Part shown: in pieces, positions 37,480-45,504 of the stretch
How the letters are laid out: each line of letters opens with the position of its first letter
How positions within the stretch are numbered: the stretch's first letter is position 1
The notes under the pieces: generated by a model
The model's database searches: none
What the model saw: the letters and a program-made list of their open reading frames with translations, nothing else
Told to the model about the DNA's origin: nothing
DNA from: Cuneatibacter sp. NSJ-177
GTDB taxonomy: Bacteria > Bacillota > Clostridia > Lachnospirales > Lachnospiraceae
Assembly: GCF_022867805.1 (NCBI RefSeq)
Contig: NZ_JALIFO010000001.1
Span: 310,001-374,000, forward strand
Direction: 5' to 3'
Length of the DNA: 64,000 bases
Position numbers and translations under genes: made by a program

Positions 37480-37717
37480 GCTGATCAATATCGGTTATGG
37501 CAATGTGATGAATGTGGACAAAATCGTCTCGGTGGTCAGCCCGGATTCCGCTCCGATCAAACGGCTGGTGCAGGCGGCCAAGGATGCGGGCACTGCGGTG
37601 GACGCCACCCAGGGGCGGAAAACCAAGGGGGTTATCGTGACGGACAGCGGGCTTCTCGTGCTGTCGGCCCTGCTGCCGGAGACCATTGCCAGCCGCTGCG
37701 AAGGGAAAGACAAATGA
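37472..37717 (+). CDS. remA: RemA/DUF370 DNA-binding regulator
   Basis: An 81-residue protein of the RemA family, which activates biofilm matrix genes in Bacillus subtilis. The sequence INIGYGNVMNVDKIVSVVSP and the ATQGRKTKGVIVTDSG segment are diagnostic. It starts at a TTG overlapping the last codons of yicC and ends overlapping the gmk start by 4 bases. Its position just before gmk is conserved across Firmicutes. Confidence 0.93.
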   Translation: MNKLINIGYGNVMNVDKIVSVVSPDSAPIKRLVQAAKDAGTAVDATQGRKTKGVIVTDSGLLVLSALLPETIASRCEGKDK

Positions 37718-38364
37718 AGGAACAAGGAACATTGGTGATCATTTCCGGGTTTTCCGGCGTCGGGAAAGGAACGGTCATCAAAGAACTGATGAGACGCTAT
37801 GACGAATACTTTTTTTCCGTATCCGCCACGACGAGGAGTCCGCGGGAAGGCGAGGTTCACGGCCGGGAATATCTGTTTCTCAACGAAGAAGAATTTCAGC
37901 GCCTGATCGATGAGTGCCGTCTTTTGGAATACGCCGGCTATACCGGAAGCCATTATGGGACACCGGCGGACCCGGTAAAAAAACAACGGGAAGAAGGACG
38001 CCACGTCCTGCTTGATATTGAAATCCAGGGTGCGTTTCAGGTTAAGAAAAAATGCCCGGAGGCCTTGATGATTTTTCTGGTGCCGCCTTCGGCCGAAGTA
38101 TTGTACCGCCGTCTGGTAAGCCGGGGCACCGAAACCATGGAGAAAATCAGAAAAAGGATGGCAAGATCCGCGGAGGAAGCCGCCTATATCGAACAATACG
38201 ATTGCATCTTAGTCAATGAAAACCTGGACGCCTGCGTGGAACAGCTCCATCAGGTCATCCATCATCCGGAACTGGCTGGCGGCTATAAGGAAAAAAACCT
38301 TGAGGTTGCACAGGCCCTGCAGAAGGATATTCAAAAGCTGTTAGAAAAAAAGGAGAATGATTGA
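37714..38364 (+). CDS. gmk: guanylate kinase
   Basis: Phosphorylates GMP to GDP. The 216-residue protein has the P-loop SGFSGVGKGT and the GMP-binding TTRSPREGE segment. It overlaps remA (ATGA) and the rpoZ region. The C-terminal 15 residues extend beyond the usual end and are lysine-rich. Confidence 0.95.
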   Translation: MKEQGTLVIISGFSGVGKGTVIKELMRRYDEYFFSVSATTRSPREGEVHGREYLFLNEEEFQRLIDECRLLEYAGYTGSHYGTPADPVKKQREEGRHVLLDIEIQGAFQVKKKCPEALMIFLVPPSAEVLYRRLVSRGTETMEKIRKRMARSAEEAAYIEQYDCILVNENLDACVEQLHQVIHHPELAGGYKEKNLEVAQALQKDIQKLLEKKEND

Positions 38365-38366
38365 TT

Positions 38367-38678
38367 ATGTTACATCCGTCTTATTTGGAGCTTATGGAGG
38401 CCGTCAATAAAGATGTCCCGGAAGGGGAAGATCCCATCGTACAGAGCCGTTATTCGATTGTGCTGGGAACCGCGAAGCGGGCGAGACAGCTGGTGGCGGC
38501 GGACCGCACCATGGTGAACGGGGAGCAGAAGAAGGCCCTTTCCATCGCTGTGGAAGAGTTACGGACCGGGGCGATTCAGATTACCGCCGAGGGCGACGAG
38601 TTTTCCGATGACTGGGATGAAGATCTGGAAGGAGAGGATCTGGAGCTGGAAGAATTTGCTCCGGAAACGGAAGAATGA
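38367..38678 (+). CDS. rpoZ: RNA polymerase omega subunit
   Basis: Omega subunit of 103 residues. The core SRYSIVLGTAKRARQLV and KALSIAVEEL motifs are clear; the C-terminus is a long acidic tail (DDWDEDLEGEDLELEEF). An alternative TTG start lies 6 bases upstream within the gmk end. The stop overlaps the rimO start by 4 bases. Confidence 0.92.
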   Translation: MLHPSYLELMEAVNKDVPEGEDPIVQSRYSIVLGTAKRARQLVAADRTMVNGEQKKALSIAVEELRTGAIQITAEGDEFSDDWDEDLEGEDLELEEFAPETEE

Positions 38679-40015
38679 AAATTCTGTTTGTCTCCCTTGG
38701 CTGTGACAAGAACCTGGTGGACACGGAAGTCATGCTGGGGCTGCTGGCAAAAAAGGGCTATGAGCTGACCGGCGACGAGCAGGAGGCGGAAGTGATCGTC
38801 GTCAATTCTTGCTGCTTCATCGGCGACGCCAAGGAGGAAAGTATCGAGACGATCCTGGAAATGGCAAAGCAGAAGGAAACCGGAGTCTGCCGCGCTCTGA
38901 TCGTCACCGGCTGTCTGGCCGAGCGGTACCGGGACGAGGTTCTCTCTGAGATGCCGGAGGTGGATGCGGTCGTCGGCACGACCGCTTATGATCATATTGT
39001 AGAGGTGGTCGAGTCGGTGCTGGAACAAAAGGCGCCGAGTCAGACCTTTGCGGATCCTGACGCCCTGCCGGAGCGGACGGCCTCCCGGATTGTGACGACC
39101 GGCGGGCACTACGCCTTTTTAAAGATTGCGGAAGGGTGCGACAAACACTGCACCTACTGCATTATCCCAAAGGTGCGCGGCCGTTACCGCAGCGTTCCGA
39201 TGGAACAGCTGGTAAAAGAAGCGGAAGAGTTCTGCGCAGGGGGCGTCCGGGAACTGATTTTGGTTGCCCAGGAGACCACCCTTTATGGCGTGGACCTGTA
39301 TGGGAAAAAAATGCTGCCGGAGCTGCTGCGCCGGTTGGCGAAGATCCCGGCTCTGGCCTGGATCCGGATCCAATACTGCTATCCGGAGGAAATCACCGAC
39401 GAGTTGATCGAGGTGATCCGGGACGAGGAAAAAGTCTGTTCTTACCTGGACATTCCGATCCAGCATGCCAGCGATTCGATTTTAAAACGGATGGGACGGC
39501 GGACCACGCGGGAGCATCTTGTGGAGATGATTGAAAAGCTGCGGAGAGAAATCCCGGATATTGCGCTCCGAACCACGCTGATCAGCGGATTTCCCGGCGA
39601 GACCGAGGAGGACCATCAGTGTCTTTTGGAGTTCGTAGATCAGATGGAGTTTGACCGGCTCGGCGTATTTGCTTACTCTCAGGAGGAAGACACCCCGGCG
39701 GCCGGGATGCCGGACCAGATTCCCGATGAGGTGAAAAAGGCGAGACGGGATGAGCTGATGGAGCTGCAGCAGGATATTTCCATGGAACGGTCTTCCGATC
39801 TGGTCGGGAGAGAACTTCTGGTGATGATCGAAGGAAAAGTGGCTGATGAGGACGCCTATGTGGGGAGAACCTACCGGGACGCCCCTGGGGTGGACGGCTA
39901 TATTTTTATCCGCACAGGGCAGGAGCTTTTGACCGGTGATTTTGCCATGGCAAGGGTGACCTCTGCTTTGGAATATGATTTAATGGGGGAACTGTGTGAT
40001 GAATCTGCCGAATAA
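38675..40015 (+). CDS. rimO: ribosomal protein S12 methylthiotransferase
   Basis: Radical SAM enzyme of 446 residues that adds a methylthio group to an aspartate of ribosomal protein S12. The N-terminal MTTase domain (LGCDKNLVDTEVMLGLL) holds an auxiliary cluster, the radical SAM motif is GCDKHCTYCIIP, and a TRAM domain closes the protein. The RimO reading is preferred over MiaB because of the LGCDKNLVD motif. Confidence 0.95.
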   Translation: MKILFVSLGCDKNLVDTEVMLGLLAKKGYELTGDEQEAEVIVVNSCCFIGDAKEESIETILEMAKQKETGVCRALIVTGCLAERYRDEVLSEMPEVDAVVGTTAYDHIVEVVESVLEQKAPSQTFADPDALPERTASRIVTTGGHYAFLKIAEGCDKHCTYCIIPKVRGRYRSVPMEQLVKEAEEFCAGGVRELILVAQETTLYGVDLYGKKMLPELLRRLAKIPALAWIRIQYCYPEEITDELIEVIRDEEKVCSYLDIPIQHASDSILKRMGRRTTREHLVEMIEKLRREIPDIALRTTLISGFPGETEEDHQCLLEFVDQMEFDRLGVFAYSQEEDTPAAGMPDQIPDEVKKARRDELMELQQDISMERSSDLVGRELLVMIEGKVADEDAYVGRTYRDAPGVDGYIFIRTGQELLTGDFAMARVTSALEYDLMGELCDESAE

Positions 40016-40550
40016 ACTGACGACGCTGCGCGTCATTCTGATTCCGTTTATGGTGGTGTTCCTGCTGGTGGACATCGGAAGGGTGGGAGATTATATCGCA
40101 CTGTTCCTTTTCTGTTTTGCAAGCTTTACCGATTTTCTCGACGGATATCTGGCGAGAAAGAATCATCTGATCACAAATTTCGGCAAATTTATGGACCCTC
40201 TTGCCGACAAACTTCTGGTGGGCGCGGCGGCCATCTGCATGGTGGAGCGGGGGCTGCTTCCGGCCTGGATGGTGGTAATCCTGATTTCCCGTGAGTTCGT
40301 CATCAGCGGTTTCCGCCTGATCGCCTCGGATAACGGCGTGGTCATCGCGGCCAGCATCTGGGGAAAGTTTAAGACGGTCTGCCAAATGTTTATGACCATC
40401 GCCTTGATCCTCCATTTTGACAATCCGGTGTGGTATGTGATTGAGCAGATTCTCGTATGGGGATCGCTGATTTTGACGATACTTTCTCTGGTGGATTATA
40501 TTTATAAAAACCGGCATGTGCTAAAGGATGGTCAATTAGATGAAATGTAG
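39999..40550 (+). CDS. pgsA: CDP-diacylglycerol-glycerol-3-phosphate phosphatidyltransferase
   Basis: Membrane enzyme of 183 residues that makes phosphatidylglycerophosphate. The CDP-alcohol phosphotransferase motif reads DFLDGYLARKN-x9-GKFMDPLADK, with the metal-binding aspartates intact. The start (ATG 39999, or GTG 39996) overlaps the end of rimO by about 17 bases, so the two are coupled. Confidence 0.94.
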   Translation: MNLPNKLTTLRVILIPFMVVFLLVDIGRVGDYIALFLFCFASFTDFLDGYLARKNHLITNFGKFMDPLADKLLVGAAAICMVERGLLPAWMVVILISREFVISGFRLIASDNGVVIAASIWGKFKTVCQMFMTIALILHFDNPVWYVIEQILVWGSLILTILSLVDYIYKNRHVLKDGQLDEM

Positions 40551-41031
40551 AGAAGAATGTCTGGTGGAGCTTTTAAAGGATCAGAAACTCCACATCACAA
40601 CAGCGGAATCCTGCACCGGCGGCCTGATTGCGGCAACCATTGTCAACGTCTCCGGCGCTTCCGCGGTTTTGGACCAAGGGCTGATCACTTATTCCAATGA
40701 GGCGAAGGAACGGCTGCTCGGCGTGCGCGGCGCTACGTTAAGCGTTCACGGCGCGGTCAGCCGGGAGACAGCGGAGGAGATGGCCCGCGGAGCGGCTGCT
40801 TCGGCCGGAGCCGAGGTGGGGCTTTCTTCCACCGGGATTGCAGGTCCGGACGGAGGGACGAAAGAGAAACCGGTGGGCCTCGTGTATCTGGGCTGTTTTA
40901 TCCAGGGCCAGGTGACTGTGAAAAAATGCCTGTTTTCCGGAAATCGGGAGTCCATCCGGCGTCAGGCAGTGGAGACGGCGTTGGATCTTGCGTTGGAGTG
41001 TTTGAAAAAGGAGAAAGAAAAGAGCGAATAA
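40540..41031 (+). CDS. pncC: CinA C-terminal domain protein (nicotinamide-nucleotide amidase)
   Basis: A 163-residue stand-alone CinA-C domain. TAESCTGGLIAATI contains the catalytic serine, and GIAGPDGGTKEKPVGLVYLG is the family signature. PncC-type enzymes convert nicotinamide mononucleotide to nicotinate mononucleotide. The N-terminal molybdopterin-binding-like half of full CinA is absent. It overlaps pgsA by 11 bases. Confidence 0.9.
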   Translation: MKCREECLVELLKDQKLHITTAESCTGGLIAATIVNVSGASAVLDQGLITYSNEAKERLLGVRGATLSVHGAVSRETAEEMARGAAASAGAEVGLSSTGIAGPDGGTKEKPVGLVYLGCFIQGQVTVKKCLFSGNRESIRRQAVETALDLALECLKKEKEKSE

Positions 41032-41373
41032 ATGATAAGTTGGATGGATCAGCTATATGTTGGGGAAGGCGCGCAGAAGAATCAAAAACGGATTCAGGAA
41101 GGCATTGAGCAGGGGAAGCTGCTGTGGAATGTCTATGTTCTGATGCTGCCCACAAACCCCATAAACCAGCTGGACATCCTTGCTTCCCATTATTTAATGC
41201 AGCCGTACTATCGAAATCAGGAATTGACGGTAATCGGGCTGGCAAAGGGATATGACGAAGCCTTGACGGTTTTGATGCGGATCACGGACGATGCGTATCA
41301 GGCGACCGGGACGGCGGATATAAGATCCTATTTGGCAGCCAGATTGAGAAAAAAGGAGGGTGAAGATGCTTAG
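41032..41373 (+). CDS. conserved hypothetical protein, unknown
   Basis: A 113-residue soluble helical protein (MISWMDQLYVGEG at the start) with no domain I can name. It begins immediately after the pncC-like stop and overlaps the DUF2953 gene at its end. The operon position suggests a conserved housekeeping role; nothing more can be said. Confidence 0.7.
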   Translation: MISWMDQLYVGEGAQKNQKRIQEGIEQGKLLWNVYVLMLPTNPINQLDILASHYLMQPYYRNQELTVIGLAKGYDEALTVLMRITDDAYQATGTADIRSYLAARLRKKEGEDA

Positions 41374-42424
41374 TTTGCTGTTGACCCTCTTAAAAATCGT
41401 CGGTATCCTGATTCTTATTCTTCTGGGACTGCTTTTGCTGACGGCGCTTGCCCTGATCTTTGCCCCATTCCGATATGAGCTGGAGGCAAAGTGCACCAGC
41501 CTCAAAGATTTAGAGGTGAAGGGCCGGTTTTCCTGGCTGCTACGCTTTATCAGCGTCAGAGGACTCTACCGGAATGGGGAGATGTCGGTCTGGCTGAAAA
41601 TTTTAGGGATTCCGGTGTTCCGGCTGCCGGAGACGGAAGAATCGCGCAGGAAGAACGAACAAAAGCAAAAGAAGCGGGCGGAGAAGGAGCGGCGTACCAG
41701 AGAAAAAGAGCGGAAAAAAGAAAAGAAAGCTCTGGAAATCGGAGAGCCCCCCGGTGAAAAGAAAACGATCGGGGAGCGCATCCCGGATGGCCCGGTGATT
41801 CGGGGGAGCGGGGAGCAGGAGACGCAGATCCCCGGCGGACGGACGCAGGACGGGGATCTGTCTGGTGAGACGGATACACAGGCAAAGGAAACCGATTCTT
41901 CGGGGCAGGCCGCACAGCCCGACAGGGAAACCGAATTCCGGAAAGAGGACAAGCCTCAGACAGAGAAAGCAGAAAAAAAGAAGCGGAAACAAAAGCGTTT
42001 TGGCCGGAAAAAGAAAAAGGAGCCAAAGGACGCCGGGGCAGACGGTTCCGGCTGGAGGGACAAGCTGGAAGATGGGCTTGACTTCATTCAGGATCCGGAT
42101 AACCGGAAGATGTTTGCATTTTTAAAGGAGCAGGTATTTGCGGTGATTCACCACATTCTTCCGGGCCGGTTTGAGATCGAGGCCCGGATCGGTTTGGAGG
42201 ATCCGGCCGCAACCGGAACGGTTCTGGCTCTGGTCTATATGCTGTATCCCTTTTACGGCGACCATATTCGCGTGGTCGGAGAGTTTGAGGAAGTGGTTCT
42301 GGAAGGAAGGCTTTATTTGCGGGGAAGAATAAGAATTCTGACTTTGCTTATAATAGGATTTAAAATCTATCGAAATAAGACGGTACGAGGATTGTTGAAT
42401 AGGAGGAAGAAAGATGGCAGATAA
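41366..42424 (+). CDS. DUF2953 membrane protein
   Basis: A 352-residue protein with one N-terminal membrane helix (about residues 8-32) and a second hydrophobic part at the end (RILTLLIIGFKIYRNK). The middle (about 95-225) is very rich in Lys, Glu, Arg and Gln and should be disordered or coiled coil. DUF2953 members are common next to ytfJ in Firmicutes, which agrees with the next gene, overlapping by 11 bases. A role in sporulation is a guess from position. Confidence 0.8.
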   Translation: MLSLLLTLLKIVGILILILLGLLLLTALALIFAPFRYELEAKCTSLKDLEVKGRFSWLLRFISVRGLYRNGEMSVWLKILGIPVFRLPETEESRRKNEQKQKKRAEKERRTREKERKKEKKALEIGEPPGEKKTIGERIPDGPVIRGSGEQETQIPGGRTQDGDLSGETDTQAKETDSSGQAAQPDRETEFRKEDKPQTEKAEKKKRKQKRFGRKKKKEPKDAGADGSGWRDKLEDGLDFIQDPDNRKMFAFLKEQVFAVIHHILPGRFEIEARIGLEDPAATGTVLALVYMLYPFYGDHIRVVGEFEEVVLEGRLYLRGRIRILTLLIIGFKIYRNKTVRGLLNRRKKDGR

Positions 42425-42818
42425 CAACTTCAGCACGGTGGTGGAATCCCTGCTTAAAGGCTTGGATGGTTTTGCAACGGCAAAAACGGTGGTCGGCGAC
42501 GCCGTACAGATCAAGGATACGATCATTCTTCCGTTGGTGGATATCTCCTTCGGAGTCGGCGCCGGAGCGGCTCTGAATGAAGAGCGGAAAAAGAACAGTG
42601 GCGGTGGCGGCATGGCGGCCAAGATGTCGCCCAGCGCCGTGCTGGTGATCCAAAACGGTATGACCCGCCTGGTCAACATTAAGAACCAGGATACCGTGAC
42701 CAAGATTCTCGACATGGCCCCGGACCTGATCGACCGTTTTAAGAAGAATGACGGCTCGGTGGTCCTGGATCCGGAGATGGAACAAGCGGTGGAAGATGTC
42801 GTGAAGGAAGAAAAATAA
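42414..42818 (+). CDS. ytfJ: sporulation protein YtfJ / GerW
   Basis: A 134-residue YtfJ (GerW) protein. The N-terminal KGLDGFATAKTVVGDAVQI and the Gly-rich GGGGMAAKMSP segment before AVLVIQNG are diagnostic. In Bacillus it is made in the forespore and is needed for normal germination. Its presence supports a spore-forming host. Confidence 0.93.
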   Translation: MADNNFSTVVESLLKGLDGFATAKTVVGDAVQIKDTIILPLVDISFGVGAGAALNEERKKNSGGGGMAAKMSPSAVLVIQNGMTRLVNIKNQDTVTKILDMAPDLIDRFKKNDGSVVLDPEMEQAVEDVVKEEK

Positions 42819-42987
42819 TAGTAATAAAATAGATCGTTTTTTCACGAAGACCGGTAGAGTACCCACGCCCGGCACAGTGTGTGATGCGGAGGGAACGTGT
42901 TGTTTTCCGACTTTTTGGTATACAGACCTCCTTTCAGCCATAGGATATAAGGAAAAAGATTAGAAGACGGGCCGGAAGGGGAGTGGC

Positions 42988-43125
42988 ATGAAGCGGGTCA
43001 TCGGTTTGATTTTGTTCTGTACGGGGGTTGGTATGGCATTGATGCTGCTGCTGCCGGAGCGCTTTTCGGTGCTCTGCATCATTGCAACCTTGATCCTGGT
43101 CGGATATAATTTGTTCTGCAATTAA
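42988..43125 (+). CDS. 45-residue hydrophobic protein
   Basis: A short reading frame of 45 codons, MKRVIGLILFCTGVGMAL to the end LFCN, with two membrane helices separated by LLPERFS. A purine-rich site GGAAGGGGAG lies 8 bases upstream, and a strong terminator follows 15 bases after the stop. Small proteins of this pattern are widespread in Clostridia, though I cannot name the family. Easy to miss because of its length. Confidence 0.65.
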   Translation: MKRVIGLILFCTGVGMALMLLLPERFSVLCIIATLILVGYNLFCN

Positions 43126-43140
43126 TTCTGTAGATCAGAT

Positions 43141-43185
43141 GCGCCGGATATGCTTTTTGATAAGAAGCATTTCCGGCGCGTTTTT
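43141..43185 (+). terminator. rho-independent terminator of the yicC-ytfJ region
   Basis: GCGCCGGA (43141-43148) pairs with TCCGGCGC (43172-43179); an inner ATGCTT/AAGCAT stem extends the hairpin, and five T residues follow at 43181. Confidence 0.85.
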
Positions 43186-43221
43186 CGTTTTCTGGATTTC
43201 AATCCTACATCTACTTGCGGG

Positions 43222-43893
43222 TTAGTCGGCTTCCTTTTTCCCGCGCATGTCGCAAAATCCAATGGCAACGGTCCAGACGTAGGCGCAGGTTTTCGGTATC
43301 ATCAGCATTCCGATCGCCGGAATCGTGTCGGCGAACAATACCACCGGAATATAGAACGCGAAGCTGAGAACAATGGTCAGCCACATAAAACGGAAGGCTC
43401 TGTCTCCATGCTTTTTTGCCTCCTGATAAAAAAGGACGATGATCAGCAGGCCCAGAAGGGCAAAAGGGATATTGCGGTAAATGCCCCAACTCAGCGGAGC
43501 GTCCGCACTGGTCCAGCCGTTTTGCGGAAACAGGCACAGAAGGACCCGCAGGATCGCCAGGACGAATACGGAAACCGTCAGGGCAGTACGGCCTTTGATT
43601 TGATAGCGGAGACGCCAGACATAATAAAGCAGGATGTAGAAAACCGTCATGGTGATGGAAGTGATAAACTTTCCGATTCCCAAGGCGGCCGTGTAGTTTT
43701 CCAGACCTGTGGTGCACAGGGCGACGGCCCGCGGCACCAGATGAAAGGCGTCTCCGGCGCCGAGGGTGACGGCCATGATGCCGAATAAGAGGTACTGCCT
43801 GCGGCCATGGCTCCTTGTGATCATCAGAACGCCCAGCGTAATGACGGTGACGAGATAGACGGCATCGAATAGTGTTTCTGCAATTGCCTGCAT
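43222..43893 (-). CDS. seven-helix membrane protein, unknown, TetR-linked
   Basis: A 223-residue membrane protein with about seven hydrophobic helices and a short charged tail (RGKKEAD). I do not recognise the family. Its upstream region contains an operator (TGAAC-N3-GTTCA at 43921) matching the one before the adjacent TetR gene, so it is a probable regulated target. It and the regulator lie in the same orientation, 82 bases apart. Confidence 0.7.
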   Translation of the reverse strand: MQAIAETLFDAVYLVTVITLGVLMITRSHGRRQYLLFGIMAVTLGAGDAFHLVPRAVALCTTGLENYTAALGIGKFITSITMTVFYILLYYVWRLRYQIKGRTALTVSVFVLAILRVLLCLFPQNGWTSADAPLSWGIYRNIPFALLGLLIIVLFYQEAKKHGDRAFRFMWLTIVLSFAFYIPVVLFADTIPAIGMLMIPKTCAYVWTVAIGFCDMRGKKEAD

Positions 43894-43920
43894 GGATGAA
43901 AACCTCTCTTTCTTATAATG

Positions 43921-43933
43921 TGAACGTTGTTCA
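43921..43933. promoter_or_regulatory. TetR-type operator upstream of the seven-helix protein
   Basis: The near-palindrome TGAACGTTGTTCA lies beside a TATAAG -10-like box (43912-43917, minus strand). It matches the operator at 44574-44586 in the arms TGAAC and GTTCA. Confidence 0.6.
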
Positions 43934-43974
43934 TTTTGAGGGATAAAATTTTCCCACTCGGCTTGGTGGGAAAA

Positions 43975-44553
43975 TCAAGGAACCGGATGGGCATCCTGAT
44001 AGATACACCGGCTTACCATTTCCAGCAAAGGTTTGCACTGATCCTGGTTCTGGAGGATCATGGAGGTAAAAAGGGTAAAGACAAACTCGACCAAAATATC
44101 CGGCGAAAAATCTTTGCCAAATGCGTCCGGGCGCACTTTGGGATCCGCCTCCAGAACGTCACGAAGGCATTTTTTTATGTGCCCAAAGTATTTTTCCATC
44201 CGCTGACGTCCGGCTTCTTTTTCGCCGGCCGCAAAACTCATGGAGTGGAAGGTGAAAAATCCGGGATACTTGTCGCAGCCTGCCCGAATCCGGTGAAACA
44301 GCCAGAGCAGACAGTCGGAAAAGGACTGAAAAGCCAGGTCTTTTCCGGACAAGTGAAAAATATCCCGCCAAACATCCTCAACGGCGGCGCCGATCAGGTC
44401 GGTTTTCGAGGGAAAATAATTGTAAATGGATCCGACGGCTACCCCGCAGGCATGGGCCACGGAACGGATATTCAGGGCGGAGATCCCCTGTTCCATGACG
44501 AGCTTGCGGCATTCGGCAAGAATCGCCTCCCTGGAAGTCACTTTCGTATTCAT
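43975..44553 (-). CDS. TetR/AcrR family transcriptional regulator
   Basis: A 192-residue repressor. The helix-turn-helix is near residues 22-50 (IRSVAHACGVAVGSIYNYFPSKTDLIG), and the C-terminal ligand domain is unassigned. The start is placed at 44553 after AAAGGAGAA; an upstream ATG at 44580 would sit inside the operator. It likely represses itself and the adjacent seven-helix protein gene. The inducer is unknown. Confidence 0.9.
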   Translation of the reverse strand: MNTKVTSREAILAECRKLVMEQGISALNIRSVAHACGVAVGSIYNYFPSKTDLIGAAVEDVWRDIFHLSGKDLAFQSFSDCLLWLFHRIRAGCDKYPGFFTFHSMSFAAGEKEAGRQRMEKYFGHIKKCLRDVLEADPKVRPDAFGKDFSPDILVEFVFTLFTSMILQNQDQCKPLLEMVSRCIYQDAHPVP

Positions 44554-44573
44554 CCGCGTTCTCCTTTTTAATA

Positions 44574-44614
44574 TGAACAATGTTCATTTTAGAAGATAAC
44601 CAGAGATTTGTCAA
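44574..44614 (-). promoter_or_regulatory. TetR gene promoter and operator
   Basis: Minus strand TTGACA (44609-44614), 17-base spacer, TAAAAT (44586-44591). The palindrome TGAACAATGTTCA (44574-44586) sits directly after and touching the -10 box, a layout suited to autorepression. Confidence 0.7.
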
Positions 44615-44636
44615 GTGGAAAAAGAAAGATATAAAA

Positions 44637-44668
44637 AGAAAAAACAACATGGCCTAAACCATGCTGTT
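44637..44668 (-). terminator. rpmB: rpmB terminator
   Basis: AACAGCATGG with CCATGTTGTT (44643-44668 on the minus strand) forms a 10-bp stem followed by a T run. It is about 26 bases beyond the rpmB stop. Confidence 0.7.
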
Positions 44669-44693
44669 TTTAACAAATCAACCCTCAAAACAA

Positions 44694-44879
44694 TTATGCT
44701 CTTTCCACTAAACCGGATTTCAGGCAGGACGTACAAACGTACATTTTCTTGTTGGCTTCGCCAACTTTCACCTTAACCGATTTTACATTCGCCTTCCACA
44801 TCTTGTTTGAACGTCTATGGGAATGGCTCACCGCATTTCCGAAATGAGCACTTTTACCACAAATCGCACACTTTGCCAT
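44694..44879 (-). CDS. rpmB: 50S ribosomal protein L28
   Basis: A 61-residue L28 of the zinc-binding (C+) type, with Cys pairs in AKCAICGK and YVCTSCLK. The motif NAVSHSHRRSNKMWKAN is diagnostic. The adjacent divergent Asp23-DAK2-recG arrangement is common in Firmicutes. Confidence 0.96.
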   Translation of the reverse strand: MAKCAICGKSAHFGNAVSHSHRRSNKMWKANVKSVKVKVGEANKKMYVCTSCLKSGLVERA

Positions 44880-44942
44880 AACTGCACCTCCTTGCCATCC
44901 ACAATAGGTCAGACGAAACCCATCAGACCCAGAACATGTAAT

Positions 44943-44971
44943 ATAATAGCAGAAGATCGAGAAAATTGCAA
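44943..44971 (-). promoter_or_regulatory. rpmB: rpmB promoter
   Basis: Minus strand TTGCAA (44966-44971), 17-base spacer, TATTAT (44943-44948), about 65 bases before rpmB. Confidence 0.6.
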
Positions 44972-45009
44972 GCAGATTTTGAAAAAACTTGTGTTTGTAA
45001 AAATTGTGT

Positions 45010-45118
45010 TTGCTTTTTAAAATAAAAACGGTATAATATAATTACTCTCCGTGTGCGGAGATACTGCATGGCAGGAATCGAATTTCATGCAGGCGTAGGA
45101 TCAGTAAAACTTAGGAGG
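45010..45118 (+). promoter_or_regulatory. promoter and structured leader of the Asp23-DAK2 operon
   Basis: TTGCTT (45010-45015), a 16-base spacer and TATAAT (45032-45037). The leader contains two hairpins: CTCCG-TGTG-CGGAG near 45047-45060, and TGCATG...CATGCA near 45064-45091. No riboswitch class was recognised. Confidence 0.5.
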
Positions 45119-45125
45119 GATATCT

Positions 45126-45482
45126 ATGAAATGCAGGATTAATAATCCGATGGGCGAAATCCTCATTGATACCGATGTCATTGCCAAATATGCTGGAACC
45201 ATCGCAGTAGAGTGTTTCGGTATTGTCGGTATGGCTTCTATAAATATGAAAGACGGCTTGGTCAAGCTCCTTCGCAAAGAGAGCCTTTCCAACGGAATCA
45301 ATGTCACCATCGACGAGAATCGCATCTGCATTGATTTTCACGTGATTGTTTCTTATGGAGTCAGCATCTCCGCCGTATCAGACAACCTGATCGAAACCGT
45401 GAAGTATAAGGTGGAGGAATTCACCGGTGTTCCGGTGGAGCGGGTGAATATCTATGTAGAAGGAGTACGGGTGATCGACTGA
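45126..45482 (+). CDS. Asp23/Gls24 family envelope stress protein
   Basis: A 118-residue Asp23-like protein (YloU type) with the YGVSISAVSDNLIETVKYKVEEFTG-type C-terminal core seen across Firmicutes. Such proteins accumulate at the membrane in Staphylococcus and respond to envelope stress. It precedes the DAK2 gene by 22 bases, its standard neighbour. Confidence 0.9.
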   Translation: MKCRINNPMGEILIDTDVIAKYAGTIAVECFGIVGMASINMKDGLVKLLRKESLSNGINVTIDENRICIDFHVIVSYGVSISAVSDNLIETVKYKVEEFTGVPVERVNIYVEGVRVID

Positions 45483-45504
45483 CCCGTTTGAGGAGGAAAC
45501 TGTT

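Noticed and set aside
44880-45125. tRNA or riboswitch in the rpmB-Asp23 gap
   Set aside because: No cloverleaf or known aptamer core; the region is explained by two divergent promoters and a short leader.
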